NCBI GenBank assembly: GCA_021798635.1
Contig: JAJZGH010000024.1
Location: 1 to 27,531, forward strand
DNA length: 27,531 bases
From: Planctomycetota bacterium
Lineage (GTDB): Bacteria > Planctomycetota > Phycisphaerae > WQYP01
Reading direction: 5' to 3'
Positions 13,594 through 21,821 of this stretch are shown here, one piece after another. Positions within the stretch are counted from its first letter, which is position 1; every line of letters starts with the position of its first letter. Under the pieces are notes generated by a model that was given only the letters and a program-made list of their open reading frames with translations, made no database searches and was not told the DNA's origin. The position numbers and the translations under genes were made by a program.

Positions 13594-14808
13594 ATGAGAC
13601 GGCCGGCTAAATTTACGCGAATTCGCCGCAAGGGGCCTAAACGCGTGGCCCTATTTCTCGAAGATATGGGACCCTATGGCGAGCGCGCCATGCAGGCCAT
13701 CGCGCAGTTTGCCCGAGGCCGGGGAACCTGGCGCGTCGACATGGCCAACTTTGGCGAAGTCGACACTGAGGACGTTGCCGCTGGAAATGTTGATGGGCTT
13801 ATCTTCGGGCGATGGGGTGCATTGCCTGCGCTCCTGAAGGCCATCACCCATAGCGGCGTGCCCGCGGTGGATATTTCCGGGGCGGATGATGTTCAATCAC
13901 CTCCGGCCCGGGTGATGCCCGATGATCGCGGCGTGGGAATGATGGCGGCTGAACATTTTCTCGCACGCGGTTTTGAGCACTTCGCGTATTACGGCCTGCC
14001 CGAGGAATTTAATCATCGCTGGGAAAAAGCCCGGCGGGATGGTTTCCGCGACACGCTTGCCGGCCGCGGCTTTTCAACGGATTGCTTCAGCGGGTCCGCC
14101 CGCGGCTGGAATGAACTGCATGATAATGTCCACCTGGCCGCTTTGAGCCGCTGGTTGATCAAGCTGCCCAAGCCCTGCGCGTTGCTGGCTTGCATTGACG
14201 CCTTCGCCTATGAAATTCTGCGCCTGTCACGTGAGTCCGGCCTTGCCGTTCCTGAAGATGTCGCGGTCTGTGGCGTGGATAATCGCTTGTGGATTTGCAT
14301 GTTGGCCAACCCCACCATTACCAGTATCCCCCTCGACGGCGTGCAGGCCGGGTCACGCAGCGCCCAATTGCTTGCCAAATTAATGGCCGGCCGCTCGGCT
14401 CCGCCGGATCCGATACTCATCGCGCCATTGCCCATTGAACAGCGCGAATCTACCGATGCTTACGCCTTCCATGACGCCGATGTGGTCGAAGCTCTGCATT
14501 ACATTCGCGATCATTGCAACCGCCCGATTACCGTAGTGGATATGCTGCAGGCTATCCCCGTCTCCCGCCGATCGCTGGAAATGCGGTTTAAAAACTTGAC
14601 CGGCCAGACGCTGCAGGCGGAAATCTGGAGAGCGCATCTGGACCGTGCCAAACGGCTTCTGCTGGAAACAGATCAATCGATCTATGATGTTGCCGAAAAT
14701 GCGGGGTTCAGAACATCCGCAACTTTTAATGTCATGTTTCGCCGGGCCATAGGCAAGACGCCCACCGAGTTCCGTCGGCAAGCGAAATTGCCGATGCGAC
14801 AGCCGTGA
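13594..14808 (+). CDS. XylR-type AraC-family transcriptional regulator
   Basis: The 404-residue protein fuses a LacI/periplasmic-binding-like sensor (about 15-290: RVALFLEDMGPYGERAM, VDGLIFGRWGALPALL, VAVCGVDNRLWICMLANP) to a C-terminal AraC HTH pair (about 295-397: LHYIRDHCNRPITVVDML, RLLLETDQSIYDVAENAGF, then RRAIGKTPTEFRRQ). This is the architecture of E. coli XylR, a xylose-sensing activator that binds tandem direct repeats. GGAG lies 9 nt before the ATG. It is divergent from pseudopilin 2, and the intergenic region carries paired 17-bp direct repeats. The effector is probably a sugar; its identity is not shown by the sequence. The neighbouring GH28 motif matches suggest a pectin-related ligand (inference). 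Confidence 0.92.
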   Translation: MRRPAKFTRIRRKGPKRVALFLEDMGPYGERAMQAIAQFARGRGTWRVDMANFGEVDTEDVAAGNVDGLIFGRWGALPALLKAITHSGVPAVDISGADDVQSPPARVMPDDRGVGMMAAEHFLARGFEHFAYYGLPEEFNHRWEKARRDGFRDTLAGRGFSTDCFSGSARGWNELHDNVHLAALSRWLIKLPKPCALLACIDAFAYEILRLSRESGLAVPEDVAVCGVDNRLWICMLANPTITSIPLDGVQAGSRSAQLLAKLMAGRSAPPDPILIAPLPIEQRESTDAYAFHDADVVEALHYIRDHCNRPITVVDMLQAIPVSRRSLEMRFKNLTGQTLQAEIWRAHLDRAKRLLLETDQSIYDVAENAGFRTSATFNVMFRRAIGKTPTEFRRQAKLPMRQP

Positions 14809-14827
14809 GTGTGAGCTGGGTTATTGG

Positions 14828-14899
14828 CGACGGAGCGAAGCGCTTCGTGTCATGGAACCCTGTTCCGCGCCGATCTCAACGCTGCCGCATTGAGCTACG
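14828..14899 (+). repeat. Dispersed repeat, partial copy C
   Basis: This stretch matches the right half of the repeats at 4020 and 4224, including TCAACGCTGCCGCATTGAGC. It adds two local palindromes: CGAAGCGCTTCG (14836-14847) and GGAAC-CCT-GTTCC (14854-14866). Together with the conserved CTCAA/TTGAG arms it could form three hairpins in a row. It starts 20 nt after the regulator gene. Confidence 0.65.
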
Positions 14900-14965
14900 G
14901 GTACCCATTGCAGGTGTGGCCGCGGCGGTGCCGCGGGCGGCAAGGCGTGAATTCGTATATTATTA

Positions 14966-15109
14966 GTACCGAGGGGCGTGGCAATTTTTCCGGGCGGGGT
15001 AAAAAAGCCGCCTTTTCAAAGGAATGCTGAAGCCCACCGGGATAAACCCGGTGGCTCGCCGGTCGAGTTGATGCGGGGTGCCCGGAAATATTGCCACACC
15101 CGTACCGAG
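14966..15109. mobile_element. MITE-like element with 22-bp inverted ends and 8-bp flanking duplication
   Basis: Two inverted ends, 14974-14995 and 15080-15101, match at 20 of 22 positions (GGGYGTGGCAATWTTTCCGG core) and both begin with GGG. They are flanked immediately by the identical 8-mer GTACCGAG (14966-14973 and 15102-15109), as expected for a target duplication. The 128-bp element carries no gene; inside is a hairpin CCACCGGG-ATAAA-CCCGGTGG (15034-15054). GG-starting ends with 8-bp duplications are known from IS1595 and ISL3-type elements; the family is not determined here. The remaining DNA to 15296 shows no other feature. Confidence 0.75.
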
Positions 15110-15296
15110 CCGGAACGGTTGGCGCTCTTCTGCGGCGCGGCTCTTGGGTGTATCATTCCGGTGAGGTATGCCATCGTCCCCGGCGCATGGCCCATGCCCG
15201 CAATCACGCCGATGCAAACGGCGATGACCCGGGCCGTGTGCGGAAGTAAACGAACCGCTGCCGGCGTGAGCAGGTTTGATTGGAACTTTACAGACA

Positions 15297-15725
15297 ATGA
15301 ATAAACTCACAAAGAAATCGATCGTTGATGTGGCGCAGCGGACACTTTATCCGCCGGAGGCCTTTGAATTTGTGCGGGAAGGTCTGGCCATAACTGTGCA
15401 GCGTGTGCATCCTGTTGAGACCAGCGAAGAATTGGCCGAGGGGCAGCGGCACGTGTCGGGTCGGGATCTGGCGGGGGGGCTACGTGATTTGGCCATCTGC
15501 AAGTATGGTATTTTAGCCGGCGCAGTATTGGCGCATTGGAATATTCGCACTACCATGGATTTTGGCAAAATCGTTTTCACGATGGTGGAAAGCGGTATTA
15601 TGCACAAAACACCGGAAGACAACGTGGAAGACTTTCGGGATGCGTTTAATTTTGATGAGGCCTTCACCGCTCCCCGGCGTCCACTAACAGTCGGAACACC
15701 GGTCTTCGATCTCAGGTTGAGATAA
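15297..15725 (+). CDS. Minf_1886 family protein (uncharacterised, Planctomycetes/Verrucomicrobia)
   Basis: The 142-residue protein matches the pattern I know for this family: YPPEAFEFVREGLAITV, RHVSGRDLAGGLRDLAI, then HWNIRTTMDFGKIVFTMVE and EDFRDAFNFDEAF. It is a small, soluble, probably cytoplasmic helical protein of unknown function, found almost only in planctomycetes and verrucomicrobia, which makes it a taxonomic marker. I chose the ATG at 15297; a TTG at 15276 is in frame with AGCAGG close by, and neither has a strong ribosome binding site. It lies downstream of the MITE-like element and upstream of a lipoprotein gene. Confidence 0.85.
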   Translation: MNKLTKKSIVDVAQRTLYPPEAFEFVREGLAITVQRVHPVETSEELAEGQRHVSGRDLAGGLRDLAICKYGILAGAVLAHWNIRTTMDFGKIVFTMVESGIMHKTPEDNVEDFRDAFNFDEAFTAPRRPLTVGTPVFDLRLR

Positions 15726-15752
15726 GGGCGGTCGATTACAATGCACCATAGG

Positions 15753-15770
15753 CAGGCACCCAGGTGCCTG
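15753..15770. repeat. Short perfect inverted repeat between Minf_1886 gene and lipoprotein
   Basis: CAGGCACC-CA-GGTGCCTG, 8-bp arms with a 2-nt centre. A run of T follows 16 nt later (15787-15794), so it may be a weak terminator or an operator for the next gene. Confidence 0.4.
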
Positions 15771-15814
15771 GAAAATACAGGGATGTCTTTTTTTATCAAC
15801 AAGGGGAAACAGGC

Positions 15815-16273
15815 GTGATTACAAAATTTTCAAAACGTATGATTCTGCTCGGGATTGCCGGCCTGCTGCTTGCCGGCTGCACCTATCAGCAGCCGCCGGT
15901 GGATTTGACCGCACCGTCACATTTTACCCTTAGCGTCATTGACGGCACCCACCGCAGGTCAGCCATTGCTGTGCCAATCCCTGCATCATCCAATATTCTG
16001 CCTGATACGCAGGCCCTGATCGGTTCTGTCGGTCCATGGTCCCTGAAGCCTGATGAAACCGGTACGCTTAATGAAGTCATCATTAACGGCCCCATGTATG
16101 ATGTAAACGTGATGTCCGACCAGTTAGTGATCCGCTTCCATCATGATCCCAATCAGGTGGGTGCGGTATCTGCGGTGATCACCCGGCAGCAGTATGACCA
16201 GATTCGCGACGACGCGATGGTGACGGTACAGCCGGATCAATGGAAGAAAATCACCTACGGCCCCAATCCTTGA
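15815..16273 (+). CDS. Small lipoprotein of unknown function
   Basis: The GTG at 15815 is preceded by AGGGGA with suitable spacing and gives a classical lipoprotein signal (KRMILLGIAGLLLAGC, lipobox LLAGC) with the lipidated Cys at about residue 24. The mature part, about 128 residues, is mainly beta in character (IIINGPMYDVNVMSDQLVIRFHH-like strands) with no domain I recognise. It should be anchored in a membrane facing the periplasm. An ATG at 15764 in the same frame would put 17 residues in front and spoil the signal, so I reject it. It sits 47 nt upstream of mreD on the same strand. Confidence 0.75.
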   Translation: MITKFSKRMILLGIAGLLLAGCTYQQPPVDLTAPSHFTLSVIDGTHRRSAIAVPIPASSNILPDTQALIGSVGPWSLKPDETGTLNEVIINGPMYDVNVMSDQLVIRFHHDPNQVGAVSAVITRQQYDQIRDDAMVTVQPDQWKKITYGPNP

Positions 16274-16320
16274 ATGTCCGTCGCTTTCCTTACGGCGCGT
16301 TTGACGGCATACTCTCTATC

Positions 16321-16857
16321 ATGAGGTGGCTGACATTTTTCCTGTTGCTCTATTTTGCCACGGCCCTGCAGGCCGCGAACTTGGGGCAATGGAGTGAATT
16401 CGGTTATTTTCATATCGAATATATTTTCATGCTCGCTGTGTTCTATGCGCTATTTGCCGAGAAGGATGGTGCCTTGCTGGCCTGTTTCTGGTGCGGGCTT
16501 ATGTATGACCTTACCGGCCAGACGATTGTCGGATTAGATGCGATTCTCGTGGGCATGATTGCCCTGGGTATTATCAGCATCCGCATGCACATTTTCCGAG
16601 CCAGCGTGCTGGGGCAGATGGTCATCACGTTTCTGGCGGTGCTGCTGTTCCTGGCCGGGCGCGTGGTATTGGGCCATCTGGCCCTGTATTTCGCCGGGCG
16701 GCCCGTACCGATTATCAACATTCTGGCCTATATCGGCGTGATATTATCCAGCAGCCTGTATACCGCGGCCGTGGCACCCTGGATTTTCCGCGCCTTATTT
16801 TTGCTGGGGGATATGCTGGGCTTCGATATGCAGCATCGCCGGGGCATGGCCCGCTGA
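16321..16857 (+). CDS. mreD: Rod shape-determining protein MreD
   Basis: The 178-residue protein is almost entirely membrane-embedded, with five to six predicted helices (MRWLTFFLLLYFATALQA, IFMLAVFYALFAEKDGALLA, AILVGMIALGIISI, MVITFLAVLLFLAGRVV, LAYIGVILSSSLYTAAVAPW). MreD sequences are weakly conserved; the assignment relies on this topology, the size and the position directly before PBP2 and RodA. It belongs to the elongasome that directs lateral wall synthesis. I chose the ATG at 16321 at the start of the first helix; longer starts back to 16240 overlap the lipoprotein gene. There is no clear ribosome binding site. mreB and mreC are not in the window. Confidence 0.8.
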   Translation: MRWLTFFLLLYFATALQAANLGQWSEFGYFHIEYIFMLAVFYALFAEKDGALLACFWCGLMYDLTGQTIVGLDAILVGMIALGIISIRMHIFRASVLGQMVITFLAVLLFLAGRVVLGHLALYFAGRPVPIINILAYIGVILSSSLYTAAVAPWIFRALFLLGDMLGFDMQHRRGMAR

Positions 16858-16945
16858 TTAAGGCCGTCCACTTTCCACTGAATGCGGAGATGCACTATCG
16901 ACGGCAGATCCACAGTGGGGGGGGTATGTTTCATGCAGCGGCGCG

Positions 16946-16975
16946 TTGAAATTCTCGGCGGCATGACGCTAAGAT
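16946..16975 (+). promoter_or_regulatory. Possible promoter for mrdA-rodA
   Basis: TTGAAA (16946-16951), an 18-nt spacer and TAAGAT (16970-16975) lie in the 185-bp gap between mreD and mrdA. This would allow mrdA-rodA to be transcribed apart from mreD. Moderate match only. Confidence 0.35.
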
Positions 16976-17042
16976 CATACAGATCAATAGCGCAGAGAGT
17001 ATCCGGTTATGCGGCGACAACAATAGAGGTATCCCCATCCAG

Positions 17043-19094
17043 ATGTTAAGGCGGCGATTAATCATGCTGGTTGTTCTGGCCGCCCTGGCAATGGCCGTCA
17101 TTGGTACGCGCTTAGCGGCACTGGAAATTTTTCAGCATCAGCATTGGCGGGATGAAGCCCGCAGTTTTACCTATCGCCACTACATGATTCCCACGCGACG
17201 GGGTGAAATTATGGATCGTGACGGTCGGCTTCTGGCGGTGGAAACGCCTTGTTATAACCTCGCGATTGAATATCAGGCGATGAACCATGACGCCCTGTGG
17301 ATCACGGCGCTGGCCATTCGCCATCTGGAGCCTCTTAAATTATCCCGTGCCCAAATGCTTATCCGCTTGCCGGTGGAAAAACGCAAAATTAACGCGGACT
17401 TGGATCGTATGCCGGAATCCATCGCGGATCATTGCGGCGTGCCGCTGGGGCAGGTGCTGCACAGCTTCGATGTTATCCGCAGTCGCATGCAGTTGCTGCG
17501 GGAAGATATCTGGACCGTGCGGTATTCACATCTCGGGCATTCGGGAACGTCCCCCGATGATCTTGATGAGCAGATGGGTCTGGCCAACAGCATCGATCTG
17601 GCGGAAGCCCATGAGGCCCATACGGTGATTCCCGATATTGGCTTTACCGCCGCCGCCTATTTCAAAAAGCACGCACGCCGGTATCCGGGCCTGGTGGTGC
17701 AGGCCGGAATCCACCGGATATATCCCTATAACGATGTCGGGGCACATCTGATCGGCTATATGCGGCAAGTCACAGCAACGACGGTGCAACAGCATCCGTT
17801 TGTGCTTCCGCGTCTGGTTGCCGGCAGCCTGCGGGATACGCCCGGCCATCTGAAGGGGTATTTGCCCGGCGATACCATGGGGGCCACGGGCGTGGAACAG
17901 GCTGCTGAAAAATTATTGCGCGGCACGCGCGGTGTTCGCCTGGTGAATCTGGAAGGCCATCAGGTAAAAGCGGATTATCGCAAGCCGCTTCCGGGGCAGA
18001 ACGTCCGTTTAACGCTGGATATTAATTTGCAGCGGGCGCTACGGGAAAAGTTAGAGGACCCCACAACACACCTGTTATATTTTAACGGGCAGATGCACAA
18101 TGCTGCGGTGGTGGTATTGTCCGTAGTGCATAATCGCGTGCTGCTGATGCTTTCGGAACCGGGTTATAACATTAACACGGTTCACAAAAATTATGCTTTG
18201 CTGCTGAAAGATCCAAGACTGCCGCTGATGGATCGCGCCATGTCCAGCGCCTTTCCCCCCGGCAGCATCGTCAAACCGCTGGAATCCTCCTTTGCCATGA
18301 CGCTGGGAGTTATTACGCCCCAAACTGTCATCAACTGCGGCCCGGAACTGTTTCCTGATCACCCCAACGTGTTTCGTGATGATTCATATCCTTACGGCCG
18401 TGGCCCCACGGATGTGGTCTCCGGTCTGGAGGAATCCTGCGACGTATTTTTTTATAATGTCGGTATGCGACTGGGGCTTACCCGATTGGTGGCCGGTTAT
18501 CGCAGTTACGGGCTAGGCTCGCCCACGGGTATTGGTCTGGCGGAAGAGACCAGCGGTTATCTGCCGCCCGCGGATCAGGCACTTAGTAAAATAAAGCGTC
18601 TGGATGACGCGATTATGATGGGGATCGGGCAGGGGCCGATGGCTGTCACGCCCTTGCAGATGGCCAATGCCTACGCGGCCATGTTACGCGGCGGAATGTG
18701 GATGCAGCCGCAGCTCATTCAGCAGTTTCACCGCCCGCCGGCACGCAAGATTAACATCAACACATCTTATCTTAAATACATATATAAAGGTATGTATCTG
18801 GTGGTGCACGGCCCCCTGGGAACCGCTAATATGGATCATTTTACACTTCCGGTGGAAGGGAAAACCGGCACCGCGCAAACCGCTGAACTGGTGCAACAAA
18901 ACGGCAAAACCACCGTGGTCAAAGGCGATGATGGCTGGTTTATCGGTTGCGTGCCCGCTGATCATCCCAAATATATTATCGCGGCCGTGGTGGAAATGGG
19001 AGGCTATGGCGGACAGGTCGCCGGCCCGATCGTTCAACAGTGTATTGAGCTTATGCAAAAGCGGGGCTACTTGCCGGAGGCCGCCAATCCGTGA
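17043..19094 (+). CDS. mrdA: Penicillin-binding protein 2 (peptidoglycan transpeptidase)
   Basis: The 683-residue class B PBP has an N-terminal membrane anchor (about 5-28), a dimerisation/pedestal domain starting RRGEIMDRDGRLLAVETP (53-70), and the transpeptidase domain. All three active-site motifs are visible: SIVK (408-411, nucleophile Ser408), SCD (465-467, the SxN position) and KTG (607-609, in GKTGTAQ). It cross-links new peptidoglycan during cell elongation together with RodA, whose gene overlaps it by 4 nt (GTGA), indicating translational coupling. The ATG at 17043 has a GAGG about 12 nt upstream. The length is slightly above the E. coli protein. Confidence 0.95.
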   Translation: MLRRRLIMLVVLAALAMAVIGTRLAALEIFQHQHWRDEARSFTYRHYMIPTRRGEIMDRDGRLLAVETPCYNLAIEYQAMNHDALWITALAIRHLEPLKLSRAQMLIRLPVEKRKINADLDRMPESIADHCGVPLGQVLHSFDVIRSRMQLLREDIWTVRYSHLGHSGTSPDDLDEQMGLANSIDLAEAHEAHTVIPDIGFTAAAYFKKHARRYPGLVVQAGIHRIYPYNDVGAHLIGYMRQVTATTVQQHPFVLPRLVAGSLRDTPGHLKGYLPGDTMGATGVEQAAEKLLRGTRGVRLVNLEGHQVKADYRKPLPGQNVRLTLDINLQRALREKLEDPTTHLLYFNGQMHNAAVVVLSVVHNRVLLMLSEPGYNINTVHKNYALLLKDPRLPLMDRAMSSAFPPGSIVKPLESSFAMTLGVITPQTVINCGPELFPDHPNVFRDDSYPYGRGPTDVVSGLEESCDVFFYNVGMRLGLTRLVAGYRSYGLGSPTGIGLAEETSGYLPPADQALSKIKRLDDAIMMGIGQGPMAVTPLQMANAYAAMLRGGMWMQPQLIQQFHRPPARKININTSYLKYIYKGMYLVVHGPLGTANMDHFTLPVEGKTGTAQTAELVQQNGKTTVVKGDDGWFIGCVPADHPKYIIAAVVEMGGYGGQVAGPIVQQCIELMQKRGYLPEAANP

Positions 19095-20317
19095 GCGACA
19101 AGCGTGAAGAGTATCCGCCTTTTCTGATGGCCGGCTTGGCCCGTGGGAATTCCCGTTCATCCCGCGGATCCTCGCTGCCGGAAACGCTCTGGCATCGGGT
19201 CATGCCGGAACTCGTGGCGACACGGTTAGCATGGCTGATGCTCCTGGCCGTGGCGTTGTTGTGCGCCGCGAGTCTGATGGCCGTGCGAATTTGCGGGCGC
19301 GGGCTGATGGTCCGGCAGGAAATCCATATTCTCGCAGGCGCCGCGGTGTTGCTGGTGCTTCTGACGGTGAACTACCGCAAACTTGGATATGCGGCCTACG
19401 GCTTTTTTATTTTTACCACGCTGCTGCTTATCGCCGTTCGGTTCGCGCGTCCGATTAAAGGCAGTCACCGCTGGTTTATTCTCCCCGCCGGCGTGGACCT
19501 TCAACCCAGTGAACTGGCGAAAATATCTTTTGTCATGTCTGTCGCATGGTGTCTTCGCATGCATAAAGACATGCGGCAATTTCACAAGTTGATTCTTCCA
19601 TTTATCTTTGCCATTATTCCCATGAGTTTGATTCTTATTGAGCCGGATCTTGGCACAGCGCTGCTTTTTCCTCTGGTGCTCTACGCCATGCTTATTGCCG
19701 CCGGTGCCAAATTCCGGCATCTTCTGGCCATCGCGCTGATTGCCATGGCCGTGGCTCCCGGCTGTTATCCGTTGCTAAAGCCCTATCAGAAACAGCGCAT
19801 TGTGGCCTTGTTTGTGCATGGCAAACCCACGCATCATCAGCTCTCCGGCGAACTGTATCAGAAACGCCAGAGTGAAATTGCCGAAGGCAGCGGCGGTTTG
19901 ACCGGGCAGGGGCTGGAAGGCACCGTTGAAATTCGCCATGGACTTTTACCCGAAGCCTCCAACGATTTTATCTTCGCGGTTGTAGGCAGTCAGTGGGGTT
20001 TTGCCGGTGCTCTTGGCATTGTGGTTCTATATCTCATATTTTTCGCTTCCTGTATGGAGACGGCGGGTGAAGCGGCAGACAGCTTCGGGCGGCTGCTGGT
20101 GGTGGGGTTATCCTGCATGCTGATTCTGCAAGCAGTGATAAACATAGCCATGACCACCGGGATTATCCCCGTGGTGGGTATCACGTTGCCGTTTATGTCT
20201 TACGGCGGCAGCGCCATGCTGGCGGATATGCTGGCCATGTCGCTGATTCTTAACGTCGCCATGCGCGGGGGCCGCCTGATTCCCGGCAGCCGCGAACGTC
20301 CCGCTGCCCGCGGGTAA
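19091..20317 (+). CDS. rodA: RodA, SEDS-family peptidoglycan glycosyltransferase
   Basis: The 408-residue polytopic protein has a soluble N-terminus of about 40 residues and about ten membrane helices. SEDS signatures are present: KGSHRWFILP and LQPSELAKI (123-145), the segment EPDLGTA (184-190), EASNDFIFAVVGSQWGFAG (288-306) and GITLPFMSYGGSAM (363-376). RodA polymerises lipid II into glycan strands and works in complex with PBP2. The start is the GTG at 19091, overlapping the mrdA stop. The N-terminal extension before the first helix (GNSRSSRGSSLPE) is longer than usual. Confidence 0.95.
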   Translation: MSDKREEYPPFLMAGLARGNSRSSRGSSLPETLWHRVMPELVATRLAWLMLLAVALLCAASLMAVRICGRGLMVRQEIHILAGAAVLLVLLTVNYRKLGYAAYGFFIFTTLLLIAVRFARPIKGSHRWFILPAGVDLQPSELAKISFVMSVAWCLRMHKDMRQFHKLILPFIFAIIPMSLILIEPDLGTALLFPLVLYAMLIAAGAKFRHLLAIALIAMAVAPGCYPLLKPYQKQRIVALFVHGKPTHHQLSGELYQKRQSEIAEGSGGLTGQGLEGTVEIRHGLLPEASNDFIFAVVGSQWGFAGALGIVVLYLIFFASCMETAGEAADSFGRLLVVGLSCMLILQAVINIAMTTGIIPVVGITLPFMSYGGSAMLADMLAMSLILNVAMRGGRLIPGSRERPAARG

Positions 20318-20343
20318 TGGGACACGATACGATTATTTCTACC

Positions 20344-20372
20344 GCGACACACCCGCCGCCATTCGCTATAAT
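20344..20372 (+). promoter_or_regulatory. Promoter placed for a leaderless transcript
   Basis: GCGACA (20344-20349), a 17-nt spacer and a perfect TATAAT (20367-20372) end six bases before the ATG at 20379. Transcription would start at or within a base or two of the start codon. No Shine-Dalgarno sequence precedes the gene. Confidence 0.6.
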
Positions 20373-20378
20373 CTTTCC

Positions 20379-21191
20379 ATGATGCAGGACTCGGACAATC
20401 CATCGGATAATATCGCTCGTACAACCGGTGAAAGTGACTCTTCCGCTGTGTCCAACGCGTCTGCACCCGCGCCGGGCCAACCGCCCCCAAAGGAATCACC
20501 CCGCGTTCCGCCGCCGGAACTTGATCCTCGTCGGCGCGGATTTTTTGCCAAATGTTTAAGTGATATTCTTGCCCCGGTGGCCGGCTTAATTGAAAGCCGC
20601 ATGGATCCGGTCACGGATATATTTGAAGGGCAGTTTGCCCCGCCGAGTTATGACGATGATTCTTCACCCATGATGCCCGGCCTGCACCGGTCCATGGAGC
20701 CGCAAACAATTTTGCGTCCGCCGGGGGCCAAACCTCCAGGTGAATTTGAATCCGTGTGCTCACGCTGCGGAGCCTGCGTGGAAGCGTGCCCGGTTAAGTG
20801 CATTCAGATCGATGCCTCCGCGTGCGTCGGCGACGGGTATCCGTATATTGCCCCGGCCATCGCACCGTGCGTGGTCTGTGATGAGTTGGCGTGTATGAAA
20901 GCCTGCCCGACCGGAGCCTTGACTCTGGTAGATAAACTTTCCATCCGCATCGGCTTGGCGGAAGTAAAACATGAAACGTGCCTGCGCCATCACGGCGAAG
21001 ATTGCCGCCTGTGCCTGGAAGCCTGCCCGATTGGTGAAAACGCCATTATTGTCAGCACAAATTCCGGCCGGGTTCTGGTAAAACCCGGCGGGTGCACCGG
21101 CTGCGGCATGTGCGAACAAGCCTGTCCCACGCATCCCACCGCCATTACCGTGCAGCCGCCAAGACGGATGGAAGAGCTGCCGGAAGATTAA
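20379..21191 (+). CDS. Ferredoxin-type protein with four 4Fe-4S clusters (MauM/NapG-like)
   Basis: A 270-residue protein with a disordered Pro/Ser-rich N-terminus (1-50) and then RRRGFFAKCLSDILAPV. Four Cys clusters follow: C127-C130-C133-C137P, C164-C167-C172-C176P, C201-C209-C212-C216P and C239-C242-C245-C249P. This layout is that of MauM/NapG-type polyferredoxins, which move electrons to periplasmic enzymes. I see no twin-Arg signal (RRRGF lacks the hydrophobic stretch expected after it), so it is probably cytoplasmic. No partner oxidoreductase lies nearby. Two ATGs (20379, 20382) are adjacent, and the promoter suggests leaderless translation. Confidence 0.88.
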   Translation: MMQDSDNPSDNIARTTGESDSSAVSNASAPAPGQPPPKESPRVPPPELDPRRRGFFAKCLSDILAPVAGLIESRMDPVTDIFEGQFAPPSYDDDSSPMMPGLHRSMEPQTILRPPGAKPPGEFESVCSRCGACVEACPVKCIQIDASACVGDGYPYIAPAIAPCVVCDELACMKACPTGALTLVDKLSIRIGLAEVKHETCLRHHGEDCRLCLEACPIGENAIIVSTNSGRVLVKPGGCTGCGMCEQACPTHPTAITVQPPRRMEELPED

Positions 21192-21267
21192 ATTCCCTAT
21201 AACATAGATCACAGGAAACCCCGTGCGGATTTGTCGCCGGGCTGAATATTTTAGTTTGGAAGGTTTT

Positions 21268-21690
21268 ATGTCAGATAACAAAGAACGGGAACTCGGCACC
21301 ACATTGGATATCAAACTGGATTCCGCAGGCCTGCTGACAGCGGTGGCGGTGGATGCCGATACCCAGGAGGTTTTGATGGTGGCGTTTATGAACCAGGCGG
21401 CGTTGGAAAAAACCATCGCCACGGGCAAAGCCACTTACTGGAGCCGATCGCGGGGAAAATTCTGGGTAAAGGGCGAAGAAAGCGGGCACATTCAGGAAGT
21501 ACAGGAATTGCTTGTGGATTGTGATCAGGATGCCGTCGTCATGAAGGTGCGGCAAAAAGGGTCGGCCTGCCACAATGGCTTTCGTTCCTGCTTTTATCGT
21601 AAAATTGTGCCCGGTGACAGCATCACTTCCACAAAGCTGGAATTTGTGCTCCAGCGCCAGGTTGATCCCGCCCATGTCTACAAAAAGTAA
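21268..21690 (+). CDS. hisI: Phosphoribosyl-AMP cyclohydrolase HisI
   Basis: The 140-residue protein catalyses the third step of histidine biosynthesis, hydrolytic opening of the adenine ring of PR-AMP. Motifs are complete: MVAFMNQAAL, WSRSRGKFWVKGEESGH (58-74), DCDQDA (84-89, Mg binding) and the zinc cysteines Cys85, Cys101 and Cys108 (SACHNGFRSCFYR). Only the cyclohydrolase domain is present, without the HisE pyrophosphatase. I chose the ATG at 21268 because GGAAGG lies 4 nt upstream; an earlier ATG at 21223 adds unconserved residues. It is isolated from other his genes. Confidence 0.95.
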   Translation: MSDNKERELGTTLDIKLDSAGLLTAVAVDADTQEVLMVAFMNQAALEKTIATGKATYWSRSRGKFWVKGEESGHIQEVQELLVDCDQDAVVMKVRQKGSACHNGFRSCFYRKIVPGDSITSTKLEFVLQRQVDPAHVYKK

Positions 21691-21821
21691 CCATGGGTTT
21701 AAGGCGGGCGAAGGGGTTGCTTTCGTGGAAAAAGCAGCCTAGCATTGTGGCTCTCGCACAGAGTCTGTTTGGACACAAAGGTGTCATCACTCAGACGGGA
21801 AAGCTGCCATGCGGTGGAAGC

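Noticed and set aside
14880..14899. tRNA D-arm-like sequence on the minus strand (TAGCTCAATGCGGCAGCG)
   Set aside because: No acceptor stem, anticodon arm or complete T-arm can be paired around it; the similarity is short and shared by the other repeat copies.
14920..14936. CCGCGGC-GGT-GCCGCGG fold-back as a terminator of the XylR-type gene
   Set aside because: No T-tract follows and it lies more than 100 nt after the stop codon; probably part of the repeat-rich region.
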